Notes: generated by a model not told the origin, from the letters alone. A stretch of 64,000 bases of DNA from Salegentibacter sp. Hel_I_6 (GCF_000745315.1 NZ_JQNQ01000001.1:248001-312000); one strand, 5' to 3'. Positions 9,175-18,463 are shown, counted from the stretch's first letter. A program made the numbers and translations.

Positions 9175-9298
9175 TTTTCTTGTTTTTAAAAGGTTGATAT
9201 TTCTGTTACTGCAATTAATTAAATTTTCCGGATGCCATAAAACACAGCCCGGAACTTAGTATTTTACTTGGTTGTTCGACCGGAAACAAAAAAAGCAC

Positions 9299-9631
9299 TT
9301 ACCGGCTTTCCTTTTCCCCAGTCCTTATTTTTATACGCTGTTCCACGTCGCTTACATAGATGAGCCCGTCCCCGCTTTTGCCAGTACGGGCACTTACTTT
9401 TATAATATTTACAATTTTATCTACATCCTCTTTTTCGCACACTATCTCCATTTTAATGACTTTGCTGTGCATAAATGGAAAATTCAAACTGGGGGAAGCG
9501 GTTTTGGAATCAGTGTAATCTCCAACCCCCTCGCCTTGAAATACGGTAAAACAACAAAAGTTTTCTTCCCGCAGATTCATGGTCACTTCACTAAGTCTTT
9601 CGGGTCTGATAAAGGCTTTGATCTCATTCAT
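9299..9631 (-). CDS. PII-family signalling protein in a copper cluster
   Basis: 110 residues from the ATG at 9631 (MNEIKAFIRPERL). The frame is open further upstream, but those residues overlap the lipoprotein gene and have no family character. The PII fold is clear: N-terminal beta strand with KAFIRPERLSEV, and the C-terminal signature TGKSGDGLIYVSDVEQRIKI with the nucleotide-contacting RTGE. The T-loop, FQGEGVGDYTDSKTASPS, differs from GlnB and lacks the uridylylated Tyr in its usual setting, so this is not a standard nitrogen regulator. It lies between the DUF3347 genes and the TRASH-like lipoprotein. PII-like proteins linked to metal efflux are known in Bacteroidota; control of the Cus pump or binding of a nucleotide is possible. 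Confidence 0.85.
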   Translation of the reverse strand: MNEIKAFIRPERLSEVTMNLREENFCCFTVFQGEGVGDYTDSKTASPSLNFPFMHSKVIKMEIVCEKEDVDKIVNIIKVSARTGKSGDGLIYVSDVEQRIKIRTGEKESR

Positions 9632-9668
9632 ATCTTCTAAATTTAAGTTGAAATAAGTTTTGTTATGC

Positions 9669-10115
9669 TTAGCTCTTTTTTGTGTAAGCTGTGTAATTCG
9701 CTTCTGAATTAAAATAGCCAACCCGGCCATTCGCGTCAAGCAGTACAATAAAGGCTTCGGTTTTATCCACTCTTTCCCCTGTTTGGGGATCGGTGGCCAT
9801 CCTTGCAGATTCTTCGTTGTTCAAGGTGCCCACGCACATCTCGCAGCAACCATAATAGGTTTTCCCGTTTACCGGAACCGGGATTTGCGGTTTGGCCATA
9901 TAGGCATCGTTTACCATACATACCAGGTCATTAGGCAACTTGTCTCCTATCTGAAAATCTAAAGAAAAGGTTTGTTTATTGGCGGTACTTGTACTAATTT
10001 CTGTAGCCAGTTTGTCTTGCTTTTTTTGTTTTTGCTGCTCCCCAGAGGAGTTACAAGCACCAAAAACCACGGCCAGAAGAAATACCGCTGTTAGAACTTT
10101 GAATGTATTTTTCAT
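9669..10115 (-). CDS. Lipoprotein with TRASH/YHS-like Cys motif
   Basis: 148 residues. Lipoprotein signal with VFGACNSSG (Cys at about 21). The central region has CMVNDAYMAKPQIPV then YYGCCEMCVGTLNNEE, which resembles the TRASH/YHS metal-binding knuckle (spaced Cys residues after a YYG step), followed by a short domain about cofactor-like content (EAFIVLLDANGRVGYFNSE). Periplasmic copper binding, comparable with NosL or YHS-domain carriers, is likely. It lies in the same run of minus-strand genes as the PII and Cus proteins. Exact family uncertain. Confidence 0.75.
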   Translation of the reverse strand: MKNTFKVLTAVFLLAVVFGACNSSGEQQKQKKQDKLATEISTSTANKQTFSLDFQIGDKLPNDLVCMVNDAYMAKPQIPVPVNGKTYYGCCEMCVGTLNNEESARMATDPQTGERVDKTEAFIVLLDANGRVGYFNSEANYTAYTKKS

Positions 10116-10132
10116 TTCATTCTAATTTTGTG

Positions 10133-10182
10133 CCTGCAAAATGGATAGACCTATAAAAAAGAGTCTATCCATACCTTGCAGG
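10133..10182. repeat. Stem-loop element, copy 2
   Basis: CCTGCAA (10133-10139) and ATGGATAGAC (10141-10150) pair with GTCTATCCAT (10163-10172) and TTGCAGG (10176-10182) around a 12-base loop, a strong hairpin. Its flanks match those of 7973-8032. It stands between the lipoprotein gene and the DUF3347 gene, where it could shape mRNA stability. There is no U-run after either arm. Confidence 0.65.
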
Positions 10183-10188
10183 ACTTTA

Positions 10189-10701
10189 TTAATTGATAGT
10201 TTCTTTTACACTACCACATTTCAGCATTTTTTGGCCCATATATGGGTTCTTGATCGCCTTTTCATTGGAAAGCCAATAGCCGCCTTTATTAGAGTTTGCC
10301 ATAGGGCAATATTCCAGGTAAATTTCACCTTTGGCAAGCTTCCCATTTTTAACCAGTTTCAACATTGCATCGCTAAGAGCATTAAAATTGTCACGTTGGT
10401 CTTCCAGAGAAGTGGCACCGGCCATTTGCGAAGCTTCTTTGCGAGCCGTCTCAGCATTTTCCACTTTTGCCAAAGTTTTCTCGAGTTTCATCGAATGCTT
10501 GGCGGCCTTTGCATCATTGGAAGCCACTAAAGCGTCCTTTACCAATAGGTAATGTTCATAAGCAGCGCCCAGATCTTTGTCTTTGAACTTAGGCGACATT
10601 TGCATTTCTTCACCATGACCAGCCATATTGTCGTGGTCGTGTTGTGCATAAACTCCCATGCTTAACAAAGTTAGAAGGAGCATCATCATTGTTCTTTTCA
10701 T
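10189..10701 (-). CDS. DUF3347 periplasmic protein
   Basis: 170 residues with a cleavable signal peptide (MKRTMMMLLLTLLSMGVYA then QHDHDN). A short His/Met-rich segment (HDHDNMAGHGEEMQM) follows, which by itself suggests copper binding. The DUF3347 domain runs from about 45, ending YCPMANSNKGGYWL, IKNPYMGQKMLKCGSV. It is 43 bases downstream of CusB, whose own C-terminus is a DUF3347 domain, so a hand-over of metal between the two is plausible. Confidence 0.87.
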   Translation of the reverse strand: MKRTMMMLLLTLLSMGVYAQHDHDNMAGHGEEMQMSPKFKDKDLGAAYEHYLLVKDALVASNDAKAAKHSMKLEKTLAKVENAETARKEASQMAGATSLEDQRDNFNALSDAMLKLVKNGKLAKGEIYLEYCPMANSNKGGYWLSNEKAIKNPYMGQKMLKCGSVKETIN

Positions 10702-10744
10702 CTTAATAGGTTTTAAAGGTTATAAAAATTTGTTCTTCCCTGCT

Positions 10745-12574
10745 TTAGTTTATAGTTTCCACGATTTCGCCGCAGGTTAACATTGCGCTACCGTAATAAG
10801 GGTTTTTGATCTCTTCTGAACGGCTGAGCCAGTAGGCTCCCGCATTGTCATCTGCCATAGGGCAAAATTGCTTATAAACGGTCTGTCCCACTCCAAAAAG
10901 TTGCATCGCTTTGCTCAAATGGGCAGACAGGTGTTTAAAATGATCCCGCTGAGTAGAAATATCTTCACTCTCCGTTATTTTTTCCGCAGCACCAATTACT
11001 TCTTTTGAAATCAGCATCCAGTGGTCGTGAGCTTCACGATCCTCTAAAAGACTCATATCTATCTTGTTCATTGCTTCCAGTACTTTATTTGCAGTTGCTT
11101 GGGCGGTTTTGGCCTCATCTTCCACCAGGGCGTTTTTCAACTTCAAATATTGATCAAAAACGCCATTTAGCTGGTTGGTGAACTCTTCAGGTACCACGAT
11201 GCGTTCCTGCATTTCGGTATGGTCAACGTTGCCGGTTCCTGCCGTTTCCATATTGGCATTACCCTCGCTACCTGCCATGTCCATACCGGCGTGGCCCTCG
11301 TGACCGGTAGATGTCTTGCCTCCGTCCTTGTTCATCATAGACTTTTTGCCCTGGAGTTGTGCGGCAGCATCTACGGTAAAGGCACCGTTTACCACAATGC
11401 GCTCTCCGGTACTCAAGCCATCTGTAACCGCATAATTACCACCCGCTGCGGCACCCAGGCTCACTTCCCTCATTTCAAAGACAGGCCTGTCTGGATTGGG
11501 TTGTACGTAAACCAGCGAACGTTCCCCGGTCCACATCACGGCCGATTTTGGCACTGTAATAAGCTGGGGTTCTTCAATATCTGCATTTTTTTTCTTGGCC
11601 GGTGCCACTTTTCCACGCACGAACATTCCGGGTTTTAGACGACCTTCCTTATTGGGCAGGACTGCACGTACAGTTACCGTACGGGTGGCAGTATTAAGCA
11701 GTGGTTCAATAAAAGTAATGGGCACTTCATATTCTTTTCCCGGCAAGGCATTGGCAGTCACGCTAATCTGTTGCCCTTCTTCAAGCTGGGCAATCTGGTT
11801 TTCATAAGCATCAAATTGTGCCCATACAATACTAAGGTTGGCAATCTCATAAAGGGACTGGCCCTGCTCTACATAATCACCTTCTTCCACCAGTTTTTCG
11901 GTCACCGTACCTGAAACCGTAGCATAAATAGGGAAATATTCTTTAACTTCCCCAGAAGCTTCAATTTCTTCAATTTGCTTGTCGCTGAGTTTCCATAATT
12001 TCAATTTTCGGCGTACAGATTCGTATAACCGGGACTGAGAGTCCTTCATCCCCGCAGCGGTAAGCAATTCCTGCTGGGCAGAGACCAGCTCTGGGGAATA
12101 AATAGTGGCCAACACCTGCCCGCGGCGTACTTCCTCCCCGGTGTAATTTATATAAAGTTTTTCTATCCTGCCGCCAAAATAAGAAGCCTGCACACTTTTC
12201 ACCTCTTCGTTCTCCACGATCTTCCCGGAGAGCACCAGGTCGTGATCCCCTAAGAGGCTATCGCCGATCTCCACGGTGTGGATATTGGCCAGAGCCAGGG
12301 CGGTTTCAGACATTTCTATTTGTTGCGGCCCAACCTCGCCGCCGCCACTCTCGGCAGGGATAAGGTCCATCCCGCAAATGGGGCAATCGCCCGGTTCGGG
12401 CTGCATAATCTGCGGGTGCATAGAGCAGGTCCACAGCTGGTTTTCCTCCTCGTGATTGTGTTCTTCTGTAGTGGCTGTTTCGACATTTTTTTCAGACGAA
12501 TTGCCACCAAAGAACAGATAGCCAAGGAGCAATCCTGCTAACACTAATCCGGTGTAAATGATATATTTCTTCAT
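10745..12574 (-). CDS. cusB: CusB-type periplasmic adaptor with metal-binding head and DUF3347 tail
   Basis: 609 residues. An N-terminal membrane anchor is followed by a heavy-metal-binding domain at about 48-75 with WTCSMHPQI and CPICGMDLIP. Residues about 90-400 are a membrane-fusion protein of the RND class with barrel-sandwich and alpha-hairpin parts (LATIYSPELVSAQQELL, and VEEGDYVEQGQSLYEIANLS). A His/Met/Gly-rich linker (about 425-460) leads to a DUF3347 domain at about 475-609 that ends in the same FCPMADDNAGAYWL, KNPYYGSAMLTCGE pattern as the separate proteins. It connects CusA to CusC across the periplasm. The added tail is not part of the classical proteobacterial CusB; it suggests metal capture directly on the pump. 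Confidence 0.94.
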   Translation of the reverse strand: MKKYIIYTGLVLAGLLLGYLFFGGNSSEKNVETATTEEHNHEEENQLWTCSMHPQIMQPEPGDCPICGMDLIPAESGGGEVGPQQIEMSETALALANIHTVEIGDSLLGDHDLVLSGKIVENEEVKSVQASYFGGRIEKLYINYTGEEVRRGQVLATIYSPELVSAQQELLTAAGMKDSQSRLYESVRRKLKLWKLSDKQIEEIEASGEVKEYFPIYATVSGTVTEKLVEEGDYVEQGQSLYEIANLSIVWAQFDAYENQIAQLEEGQQISVTANALPGKEYEVPITFIEPLLNTATRTVTVRAVLPNKEGRLKPGMFVRGKVAPAKKKNADIEEPQLITVPKSAVMWTGERSLVYVQPNPDRPVFEMREVSLGAAAGGNYAVTDGLSTGERIVVNGAFTVDAAAQLQGKKSMMNKDGGKTSTGHEGHAGMDMAGSEGNANMETAGTGNVDHTEMQERIVVPEEFTNQLNGVFDQYLKLKNALVEDEAKTAQATANKVLEAMNKIDMSLLEDREAHDHWMLISKEVIGAAEKITESEDISTQRDHFKHLSAHLSKAMQLFGVGQTVYKQFCPMADDNAGAYWLSRSEEIKNPYYGSAMLTCGEIVETIN

Positions 12575-12599
12575 CGTTTTTGTTTTAATTTATTCTGAA

Positions 12600-13856
12600 T
12601 TATTCACTTAAATAATTAATGTTCGCACTGGCTTGGTAATAGTTTTTTACCGCTTCTATCAGGTTCAGCTCAAAATTTAGCTGTAACTCCTGTACGTCCA
12701 GCACATCATTGAAATCTATGGTACCGGTTTCGTAATTCCGCCTGAGGATTTCTTCGGCATCATTGGCTTGCTCGATGTTGAGCAACTGGGTACGGTAGCT
12801 TATGCGTGCCTCTGCCCTATTGCTCACCGCGGCTTCCAGGCGCGACACCAATTCGTTGTGCCGGTTCTCCCGTTGTGCATTTAGCTCACGTTGCTTCAGT
12901 TCATTTTGCCGCGTAACCGATTTGTATTTATTACCGAAAATTGGAACCGTTATAGAGACCATCGGCATCAGGATATCTTTCCCACTATCCGGGGCTTCCA
13001 TCGCAGTGGCTTCGCCTACCGAAACGTAATCCAGGCCAAATCCCAGATCGGGCAGGGCTTCCTTTCGGTTCATTTTTTCTGCTTCCCCTACCGATTCATA
13101 CAGCTTGTCAAAACGCAACAACTCCGGGTGCACCTGTGGAACTTCTGGCAACTGTACCGGGTCTTCCTGTGGCACCGCCAGAGAATCGTAAACTTCTACC
13201 GCGGCACCGGGCCTGGTATTGAGCAAGGCATTGAAAGTAGCTTGTTCAGCTTTAAATTCTTCATCGAAGTTTTCAAAACGTTCCCGTAGCTGGTTTTGCC
13301 GCATTTGCAGGCGAAGCACATCTACCGATGAAGCTTGGTTCACTTCAAGGGAAGTAAGTGCAAGCTGCTCATAGGCTTCCAGCAGGTCTATATTTTCCTC
13401 CAATACGCGTTGCTTTGCCCTAATGGCATAAAGCCTGTAATAATTTTCGGCCACATTTAGCAGCAGTTGCCTCTGGGCCGTGGCGATTTCCACATATTGT
13501 GCATCGGCAAGGCTTGATGCATAATTCTCTCTTGCCGTAATAGTCCCAAACCACGGAATCATTTGCTGTACCGATAGTTTGTACTGCTGCGGGCCTGTTC
13601 GGGTCTCCGGTTCGCTGGCAAAATAGCCTACGCTGAACTGGGTTTCCGGGAGCACCCCCACTTCTTCCACCTTTTCTTTTGCCGTCTCATAGCGCAGTTC
13701 AAAGGCCTGTATGTCCGGGTTGTTTTCCAAAGCCTCGGTAAGATAAGGCTGTAGCTGCTGGGCTGTTCCTGTAAGAAAAAAGAAAAGAGAGACAAGCACC
13801 GTCAGCATTCCGCTTCTTCTATTCAATTTTATTATTAAAATATCTTTTGATTTCAT
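12600..13856 (-). CDS. cusC: TolC-family outer-membrane channel of the Cus system
   Basis: 418 residues. A signal peptide ending FFFLTGTAQ is followed by repeated helical hairpins typical of TolC-family proteins, including LQPYLTEALENNPDIQAFELRYE and a conserved second half of the same form. It is 25 bases upstream of cusB and 16 bases downstream of cusA, so the three form one operon with the order A-C-B. It is the outer-membrane exit for copper or silver. Family assignment is strong; the gene symbol is given by context. Confidence 0.9.
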   Translation of the reverse strand: MKSKDILIIKLNRRSGMLTVLVSLFFFLTGTAQQLQPYLTEALENNPDIQAFELRYETAKEKVEEVGVLPETQFSVGYFASEPETRTGPQQYKLSVQQMIPWFGTITARENYASSLADAQYVEIATAQRQLLLNVAENYYRLYAIRAKQRVLEENIDLLEAYEQLALTSLEVNQASSVDVLRLQMRQNQLRERFENFDEEFKAEQATFNALLNTRPGAAVEVYDSLAVPQEDPVQLPEVPQVHPELLRFDKLYESVGEAEKMNRKEALPDLGFGLDYVSVGEATAMEAPDSGKDILMPMVSITVPIFGNKYKSVTRQNELKQRELNAQRENRHNELVSRLEAAVSNRAEARISYRTQLLNIEQANDAEEILRRNYETGTIDFNDVLDVQELQLNFELNLIEAVKNYYQASANINYLSE

Positions 13857-13872
13857 AGTAAAAAGCTTTCTT

Positions 13873-16800
13873 CTAATTTCTATTTTCTATTCTCTTGTCA
13901 TTATTCGCCGTCTCCAGGGTTTTTAAACCGGCCTCTTTTCTCCAACTAAACAACACCGGCACTACAAACAATGTGATTAGTGCTATAGACATACCTCCAA
14001 CCGCGGGGATGGCCATAGGGATCATAATATCGCTGCCACGCCCCGAAGACGTCAGTACGGGCAGGAGTGCCAGGATTGTTGTAGCCGTGGTCATCAAGGC
14101 GGGGCGAACACGCTTGGACCCTGCTTCCACTACTGATTTACGGATTTCCTTTCGGCTCTTGGGCTCGTTCCGGTCAAAAGTTTGGGTAAGGTAGGTACCC
14201 ATTACAACGCCATCATCAGTAGCGATACCAAAGAGGGCGATAAAGCCTACCCATACCGCCACACTCAGGTTTATGGTTTTTATCTGAAACATATGCCGAA
14301 GGTTTTCGCCAAAAAAGTCGAAATTCAGGAACCAACCCTGGCCATAGAGCCAAATGAGGATAAACCCACCGGAAAATGCCACCAGGATGCCGCTAAAGAT
14401 CATCAATGAGGTCGAAACCTTTTTGAACTGGAAATACAGGATCAAAAAGATGATCATCAGTGCCAGTGGCACCACAACACTCAGCGTTTTTTCAGCGCGA
14501 ATCTGGTTTTCGTAAGTCCCCGTGAATTTATAGCTGAGGCCTTTGGGCACGCTAAGCTCCCCGTTATTGATTTTATCCTGAATAAGGGCCTGGGCATTTT
14601 CTACTACATCCACTTCGGCAAAACCATCGAGTTTATCGAAAAGCACATAGCCAATAAGGAAGGTATCTTCACTCTTTATTATCTGCGGCCCCTGCTCGTA
14701 ACGGATATCTACCAACTCATCTAACGGCACCGGCGAGCCGCCCTCAACCGGAACATAGATATTGCCCATATCTTCCGGGCTGTCCCGCAATTCCCTTGGG
14801 TAGCGCACGCGTACACCGTAGCGTTCGCGTCCTTCCACCGTTTGACTTAGGCGTTTTCCTCCCACAGCAACCTCCAAAAGTTGCTGAACTTCTTCTATGC
14901 TAATACCATAACGAGCCAAACGTTCACGCTTGATATCAAGAAGCAGGTAAGGTTTTCCAACAATACGGTCGGCAAAAACGGCTTCGTCTTTTACACCTTC
15001 CACTTGCTTTAACAGGTCTTCCAGTTGGAGTCCAAAATCTTCTATTTGTCGAAGGTTTTGCCCCTGCACTTTGATTCCCATAGGTGCGCGCATCCCCGTT
15101 TGAAGCATTACCAGCCGTGTCTCGATGGGCTGGAGCTTGGGCGCCGAGGTTACCCCCGGCAGCTTGGTGGCGGCGGTGATCTCGTTCCAGATATCATCTG
15201 GCGACTCTATTTCGGGGCGCCAGTTACGGTAATATTCCCCGTCATCATCTGGAATGAGCTGTTTGTTTTTTACGCGGTGGAATTCCACGATTTCGCTGTC
15301 ATTATAACTGCCAGCTGCATCTTCGTCCACCTCTAAACTTGGGTTTATTGCCAATTTGCCATTTTTTAACATAAATAAACCGTCTTCATTTACCTGGTAG
15401 CGCTGGCGTTCGCCGTGTTCATTCAGCATATATTCAGGTTTGTATTGGATTGTATTTTCATACATGGATATAGGTGCAGGGTCCAGGGCAGACTCTGTAC
15501 GACCTGCCTTGCCCACTACCGTCTCAATTTCCGGGATAGCGGCCACGGCCATATCCAGCTGCTGCAAGACCCGCTTGTTCTCCTCTACACCTGCATGGGG
15601 CAGCGAAGTGGGCATCAACAAGAAGGAGCCTTCATTGAGTGAGGGCATAAATTCCTGCCCAATGTTGCGCATAATCATAAAACCGAGAATAACCAAAACG
15701 GTGGGCACCGACAAGAACAACAACTTATTGCGCAAGGCCCAATTGAGGATGCGGGTATAAAATTTTTGGAACAGGGCAAAAACACCCAGCAAACCAAAGG
15801 ATATAATCCCTACCACAATAAAATTCCAGAAAACACTTTTTTCCAGACCCAACGGACGCCAATACTCGGCTAAAAGTAGCACTATGGCGAAAGCCGAAAT
15901 AGCTATATTGATAACATTTGATCTTTTGGAACTAATTTTCTTTTTAAGAAGCAGTATTCCGGTTACGCCAAAAGCAATTAGGACAATACCGATGAAATAT
16001 CCAAAAACAATAGCGGTAAGCCCTGCAATTATCAGAATCCCCTGTATTACCCAGCCCGCGGAAGTACGCCGGGTCCGTTTCTTAAAGAAAGATGCGGCAA
16101 ATGGCGGAATAAGGAAAAGCGCAACCACTAGGGAAGCCACCAGTGCCATGGTCTTGGTAAATGCCAGTGGGCGGAACAGTTTCCCCTCTGCCCCCACCAT
16201 AGTAAAGACGGGAAGGAAACTGATAATGGTGGTAAGCACGGCCGTCATAATTGCCCCGGAAACCTCGGCAGTGGCATTGTACACGATTTCATTCGTGGTC
16301 AAATATTTCCGTTCTTTGTCCTGATCGAGATGCCGGATGATATTTTCAGATAAGATCACGCCCACATCCACCATGGTCCCAATAGCAATGGCAATACCGG
16401 AAAGGGCCACGATATTGGCATCGACATTAAAGAACTTCATCGAGATAAAGACCATTAAAACCGCTACTGGCAATAAACCGGAAATGAGGATGGAGGCCCG
16501 TAGGTTAAAAACCATAACGATAATTACGAGTACCGTAATCAGGATTTCCAATGTAAGGGCTTCATTAAGCGTGCCCAGGGTTTCCTGAATCAGTTGCGTA
16601 CGATCGTAAAATGGAACAATAGTTACCTGCGACTCGCGACCATCTTCCAGCACCTTGGTGGGCAGGCCGGGGCTAAGTTCATTTATTTTATCCTTTACAT
16701 TATTGATTACTTCCAGCGGATTTGCGCCATAACGAGCCACAACCACTCCGCCAACCACCTCGGCACCTTCTTTGTCCAGGATACCACGGCGGGTTTCCGG

Positions 16801-17655
16801 ACCCAGGTTTACTTTGGCAATGTCGCTTATTTTGATACTGGTAAATTCTTCTGAAGTTACCACGGCATTTTCAATATCTTCTATTTCCTGAACGTAGCCC
16901 AGCCCACGTACCAAATATTCGGCCTGATTTATTTCCAAGGTTTGTGCACCAATATCACGGTTGGTTTCCTTTACGGCCTTTACCACCTGTGCCAGGGAAA
17001 TATCGTATTGACGCATCAGTTCGGGATCCACATCTACCTGATATTCCTGCACATAGCCACCTATGGATGCAACTTCGGAAACCCCGCTGGCACCGGAAAG
17101 TCCATATTTCACATAATAATCCTGAATGCTTCGCAGTTCGTGCAAATCCCAGCCCCCGGTAACATTGCCATCTTTGTCACGTCCTTCTAAGGTGTACCAA
17201 AAAACCTGGCCCAGCCCGGTAGCATCGGGACCCAGGGCAGGGTTTACACCTTCGGGAAGCAGGTTTGCCGGCAGGGAATTGAGTTTTTCCAAAATCCGGC
17301 TACGGCTCCAGTAGAACTCAATATCCTCTTCAAAAATGATATAAATACTGGAAAACCCAAACATAGAGGAACTCCGGATGGTTTTCACACCGGGAATTCC
17401 CAGGAGCGAAGTAGTAAGGGGATAGGTAATCTGGTCTTCTATATCCTGGGGGGATTTCCCCTCCCATTTGGTAAAGACAATTTGTTGATTCTCGCCAATA
17501 TCGGGGATGGCATCTACCGCCACGGGATCGCGCGGAATTAAACCGGTTTCCCAATTAAAAGGGGCATTTACCACGCCCCAGCCTACAAAAAGGACTAGGA
17601 GGATAATTGCTACTAGTTTGTTTTCTATAAGAAATTTTATGCCTTTATTTAGCAT
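13873..17655 (-). CDS. cusA: CusA/CzcA-type heavy-metal RND efflux pump
   Basis: 1260 residues, longer than the usual 1040-1050 because of an extra membrane segment run at about 535-640 and loops after it. N-terminal helix and the ABC-like porter domain are present (TYPLTTSLLGIPGVKTIRS, GLGQVFWYTLEG). The heavy-metal RND motif GTMVDVGVILSENIIRHL is in membrane helix 4, and MRAPMGIKVQG lies in the central pore region. It is the proton-driven inner-membrane pump of the system. The two palindromes at 17692 and 17761 lie directly upstream and are the best candidates for its operator. Which metal it exports cannot be read with certainty; Cu(I)/Ag(I) fits the neighbours. Confidence 0.95.
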   Translation of the reverse strand: MLNKGIKFLIENKLVAIILLVLFVGWGVVNAPFNWETGLIPRDPVAVDAIPDIGENQQIVFTKWEGKSPQDIEDQITYPLTTSLLGIPGVKTIRSSSMFGFSSIYIIFEEDIEFYWSRSRILEKLNSLPANLLPEGVNPALGPDATGLGQVFWYTLEGRDKDGNVTGGWDLHELRSIQDYYVKYGLSGASGVSEVASIGGYVQEYQVDVDPELMRQYDISLAQVVKAVKETNRDIGAQTLEINQAEYLVRGLGYVQEIEDIENAVVTSEEFTSIKISDIAKVNLGPETRRGILDKEGAEVVGGVVVARYGANPLEVINNVKDKINELSPGLPTKVLEDGRESQVTIVPFYDRTQLIQETLGTLNEALTLEILITVLVIIVMVFNLRASILISGLLPVAVLMVFISMKFFNVDANIVALSGIAIAIGTMVDVGVILSENIIRHLDQDKERKYLTTNEIVYNATAEVSGAIMTAVLTTIISFLPVFTMVGAEGKLFRPLAFTKTMALVASLVVALFLIPPFAASFFKKRTRRTSAGWVIQGILIIAGLTAIVFGYFIGIVLIAFGVTGILLLKKKISSKRSNVINIAISAFAIVLLLAEYWRPLGLEKSVFWNFIVVGIISFGLLGVFALFQKFYTRILNWALRNKLLFLSVPTVLVILGFMIMRNIGQEFMPSLNEGSFLLMPTSLPHAGVEENKRVLQQLDMAVAAIPEIETVVGKAGRTESALDPAPISMYENTIQYKPEYMLNEHGERQRYQVNEDGLFMLKNGKLAINPSLEVDEDAAGSYNDSEIVEFHRVKNKQLIPDDDGEYYRNWRPEIESPDDIWNEITAATKLPGVTSAPKLQPIETRLVMLQTGMRAPMGIKVQGQNLRQIEDFGLQLEDLLKQVEGVKDEAVFADRIVGKPYLLLDIKRERLARYGISIEEVQQLLEVAVGGKRLSQTVEGRERYGVRVRYPRELRDSPEDMGNIYVPVEGGSPVPLDELVDIRYEQGPQIIKSEDTFLIGYVLFDKLDGFAEVDVVENAQALIQDKINNGELSVPKGLSYKFTGTYENQIRAEKTLSVVVPLALMIIFLILYFQFKKVSTSLMIFSGILVAFSGGFILIWLYGQGWFLNFDFFGENLRHMFQIKTINLSVAVWVGFIALFGIATDDGVVMGTYLTQTFDRNEPKSRKEIRKSVVEAGSKRVRPALMTTATTILALLPVLTSSGRGSDIMIPMAIPAVGGMSIALITLFVVPVLFSWRKEAGLKTLETANNDKRIENRN

Positions 17656-17691
17656 CTTTATTGATAATTAAACAGTTATACATTGAATAAC

Positions 17692-17710
17692 TTTCTGATA
17701 ATATCAGAAA
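17692..17710. promoter_or_regulatory. Palindrome, candidate metal-response operator
   Basis: Perfect 19-base inverted repeat: TTTCTGATA, one A, TATCAGAAA. It sits 37 bases upstream of the cusA start. The core (GATA facing TATC) is shared with the palindromes at 17761 and 18333. Confidence 0.65.
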
Positions 17711-17760
17711 ATTAAACACAACAAAGTAAGCCCAAGATGGAAGTAACCATAGAGCAAATC

Positions 17761-17780
17761 TTTCCGATAATTATCGGAAA
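17761..17780. promoter_or_regulatory. Palindrome, candidate metal-response operator
   Basis: Perfect 20-base palindrome: TTTCCGATAA followed by TTATCGGAAA. It lies between the end of the HYC gene (17791) and cusA, 105 bases upstream of the cusA start. Same GATA...TATC core as the 17692 site. Confidence 0.65.
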
Positions 17781-17790
17781 CTGTTTAAAA

Positions 17791-18207
17791 TCAAATTAAA
17801 TAAGTTTCGTGTAGTTTTTGTACGTTCCTTACAAGATAAGGAGGTGTATAATCTCTAAATGGAACAATGTTCTTATCCAGTCCATCAAAAAGATTAATAT
17901 AAGTATAAAAGAAAGTAGCAACAAAGGCTTGATGCTCAAAGCTTAAATTGGTGTAAGATGTTTTTAAATCATCTTGACCGTCATTCACTATTTGTGCATC
18001 TGAACAGCAAGATTTTTCCGAAAAACCTGCTTCACAACTTTTTTGGGATGATTGATTTTCCATTCCACAGGTTTGAGCATTATGAAATAAAGCAAAATCA
18101 ACCAAAGAATCTCCACAATAATGCATATCTACAGTAAACGACATAGTGGTAACAAATACCAAGCTCGCTAAGGCTACAGATAATATTTTATGGAAAAATG
18201 ATTTCAT
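17791..18207 (-). CDS. HYC/CC/PP-type small secreted protein
   Basis: 138 residues with signal peptide or anchor (1-27). Then MHYCGDSLVDFALF, a Cys-rich middle (CGM, SCEAGFSEKSCC) and a C-terminal VPFRDYTPPYLV. The His-Tyr-Cys, Cys-Cys and Pro-Pro features are those of a small Bacteroidota family found next to metal-efflux genes. The Cys and His residues make periplasmic metal binding or sensing likely. It is divergent from a paralogue at 18464. I know of no proven function. Confidence 0.8.
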   Translation of the reverse strand: MKSFFHKILSVALASLVFVTTMSFTVDMHYCGDSLVDFALFHNAQTCGMENQSSQKSCEAGFSEKSCCSDAQIVNDGQDDLKTSYTNLSFEHQAFVATFFYTYINLFDGLDKNIVPFRDYTPPYLVRNVQKLHETYLI

Positions 18208-18332
18208 AAGACTGCAAATATATATAATATATATAAAACAACGAAATATAAAAACATTAATAATTCTTTTCGTTATGTTAAACTTTTACTTCCTATACTA
18301 TTTTCGACAAAAAGAGAATCAAATTTCTAAAA

Positions 18333-18350
18333 ATATGATAAATATCATAT
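18333..18350. promoter_or_regulatory. Palindrome in the divergent promoter region
   Basis: ATATGATA, AA, TATCATAT, a perfect inverted repeat in the 256-base gap between the two divergent HYC genes (18208-18463). The gap has no gene. The repeat shares the GATA...TATC core with the two sites at 17692 and 17761 and could control both directions. Confidence 0.55.
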
Positions 18351-18463
18351 TACCGTCGTCTTTTTTTGCAGTATCTTCGGTTAAATAAGGTGTTAAAAAA
18401 CACATTACTAAAAATTATATTAAAAATATAGTTAACATTTGTTATTTTTTTTATATTCGTATT

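Noticed and set aside
7973..10182. Integron attC sites
   Set aside because: The conserved edges do not match the attC core sites and no integron integrase is present; these look like REP/MITE-type palindromes.
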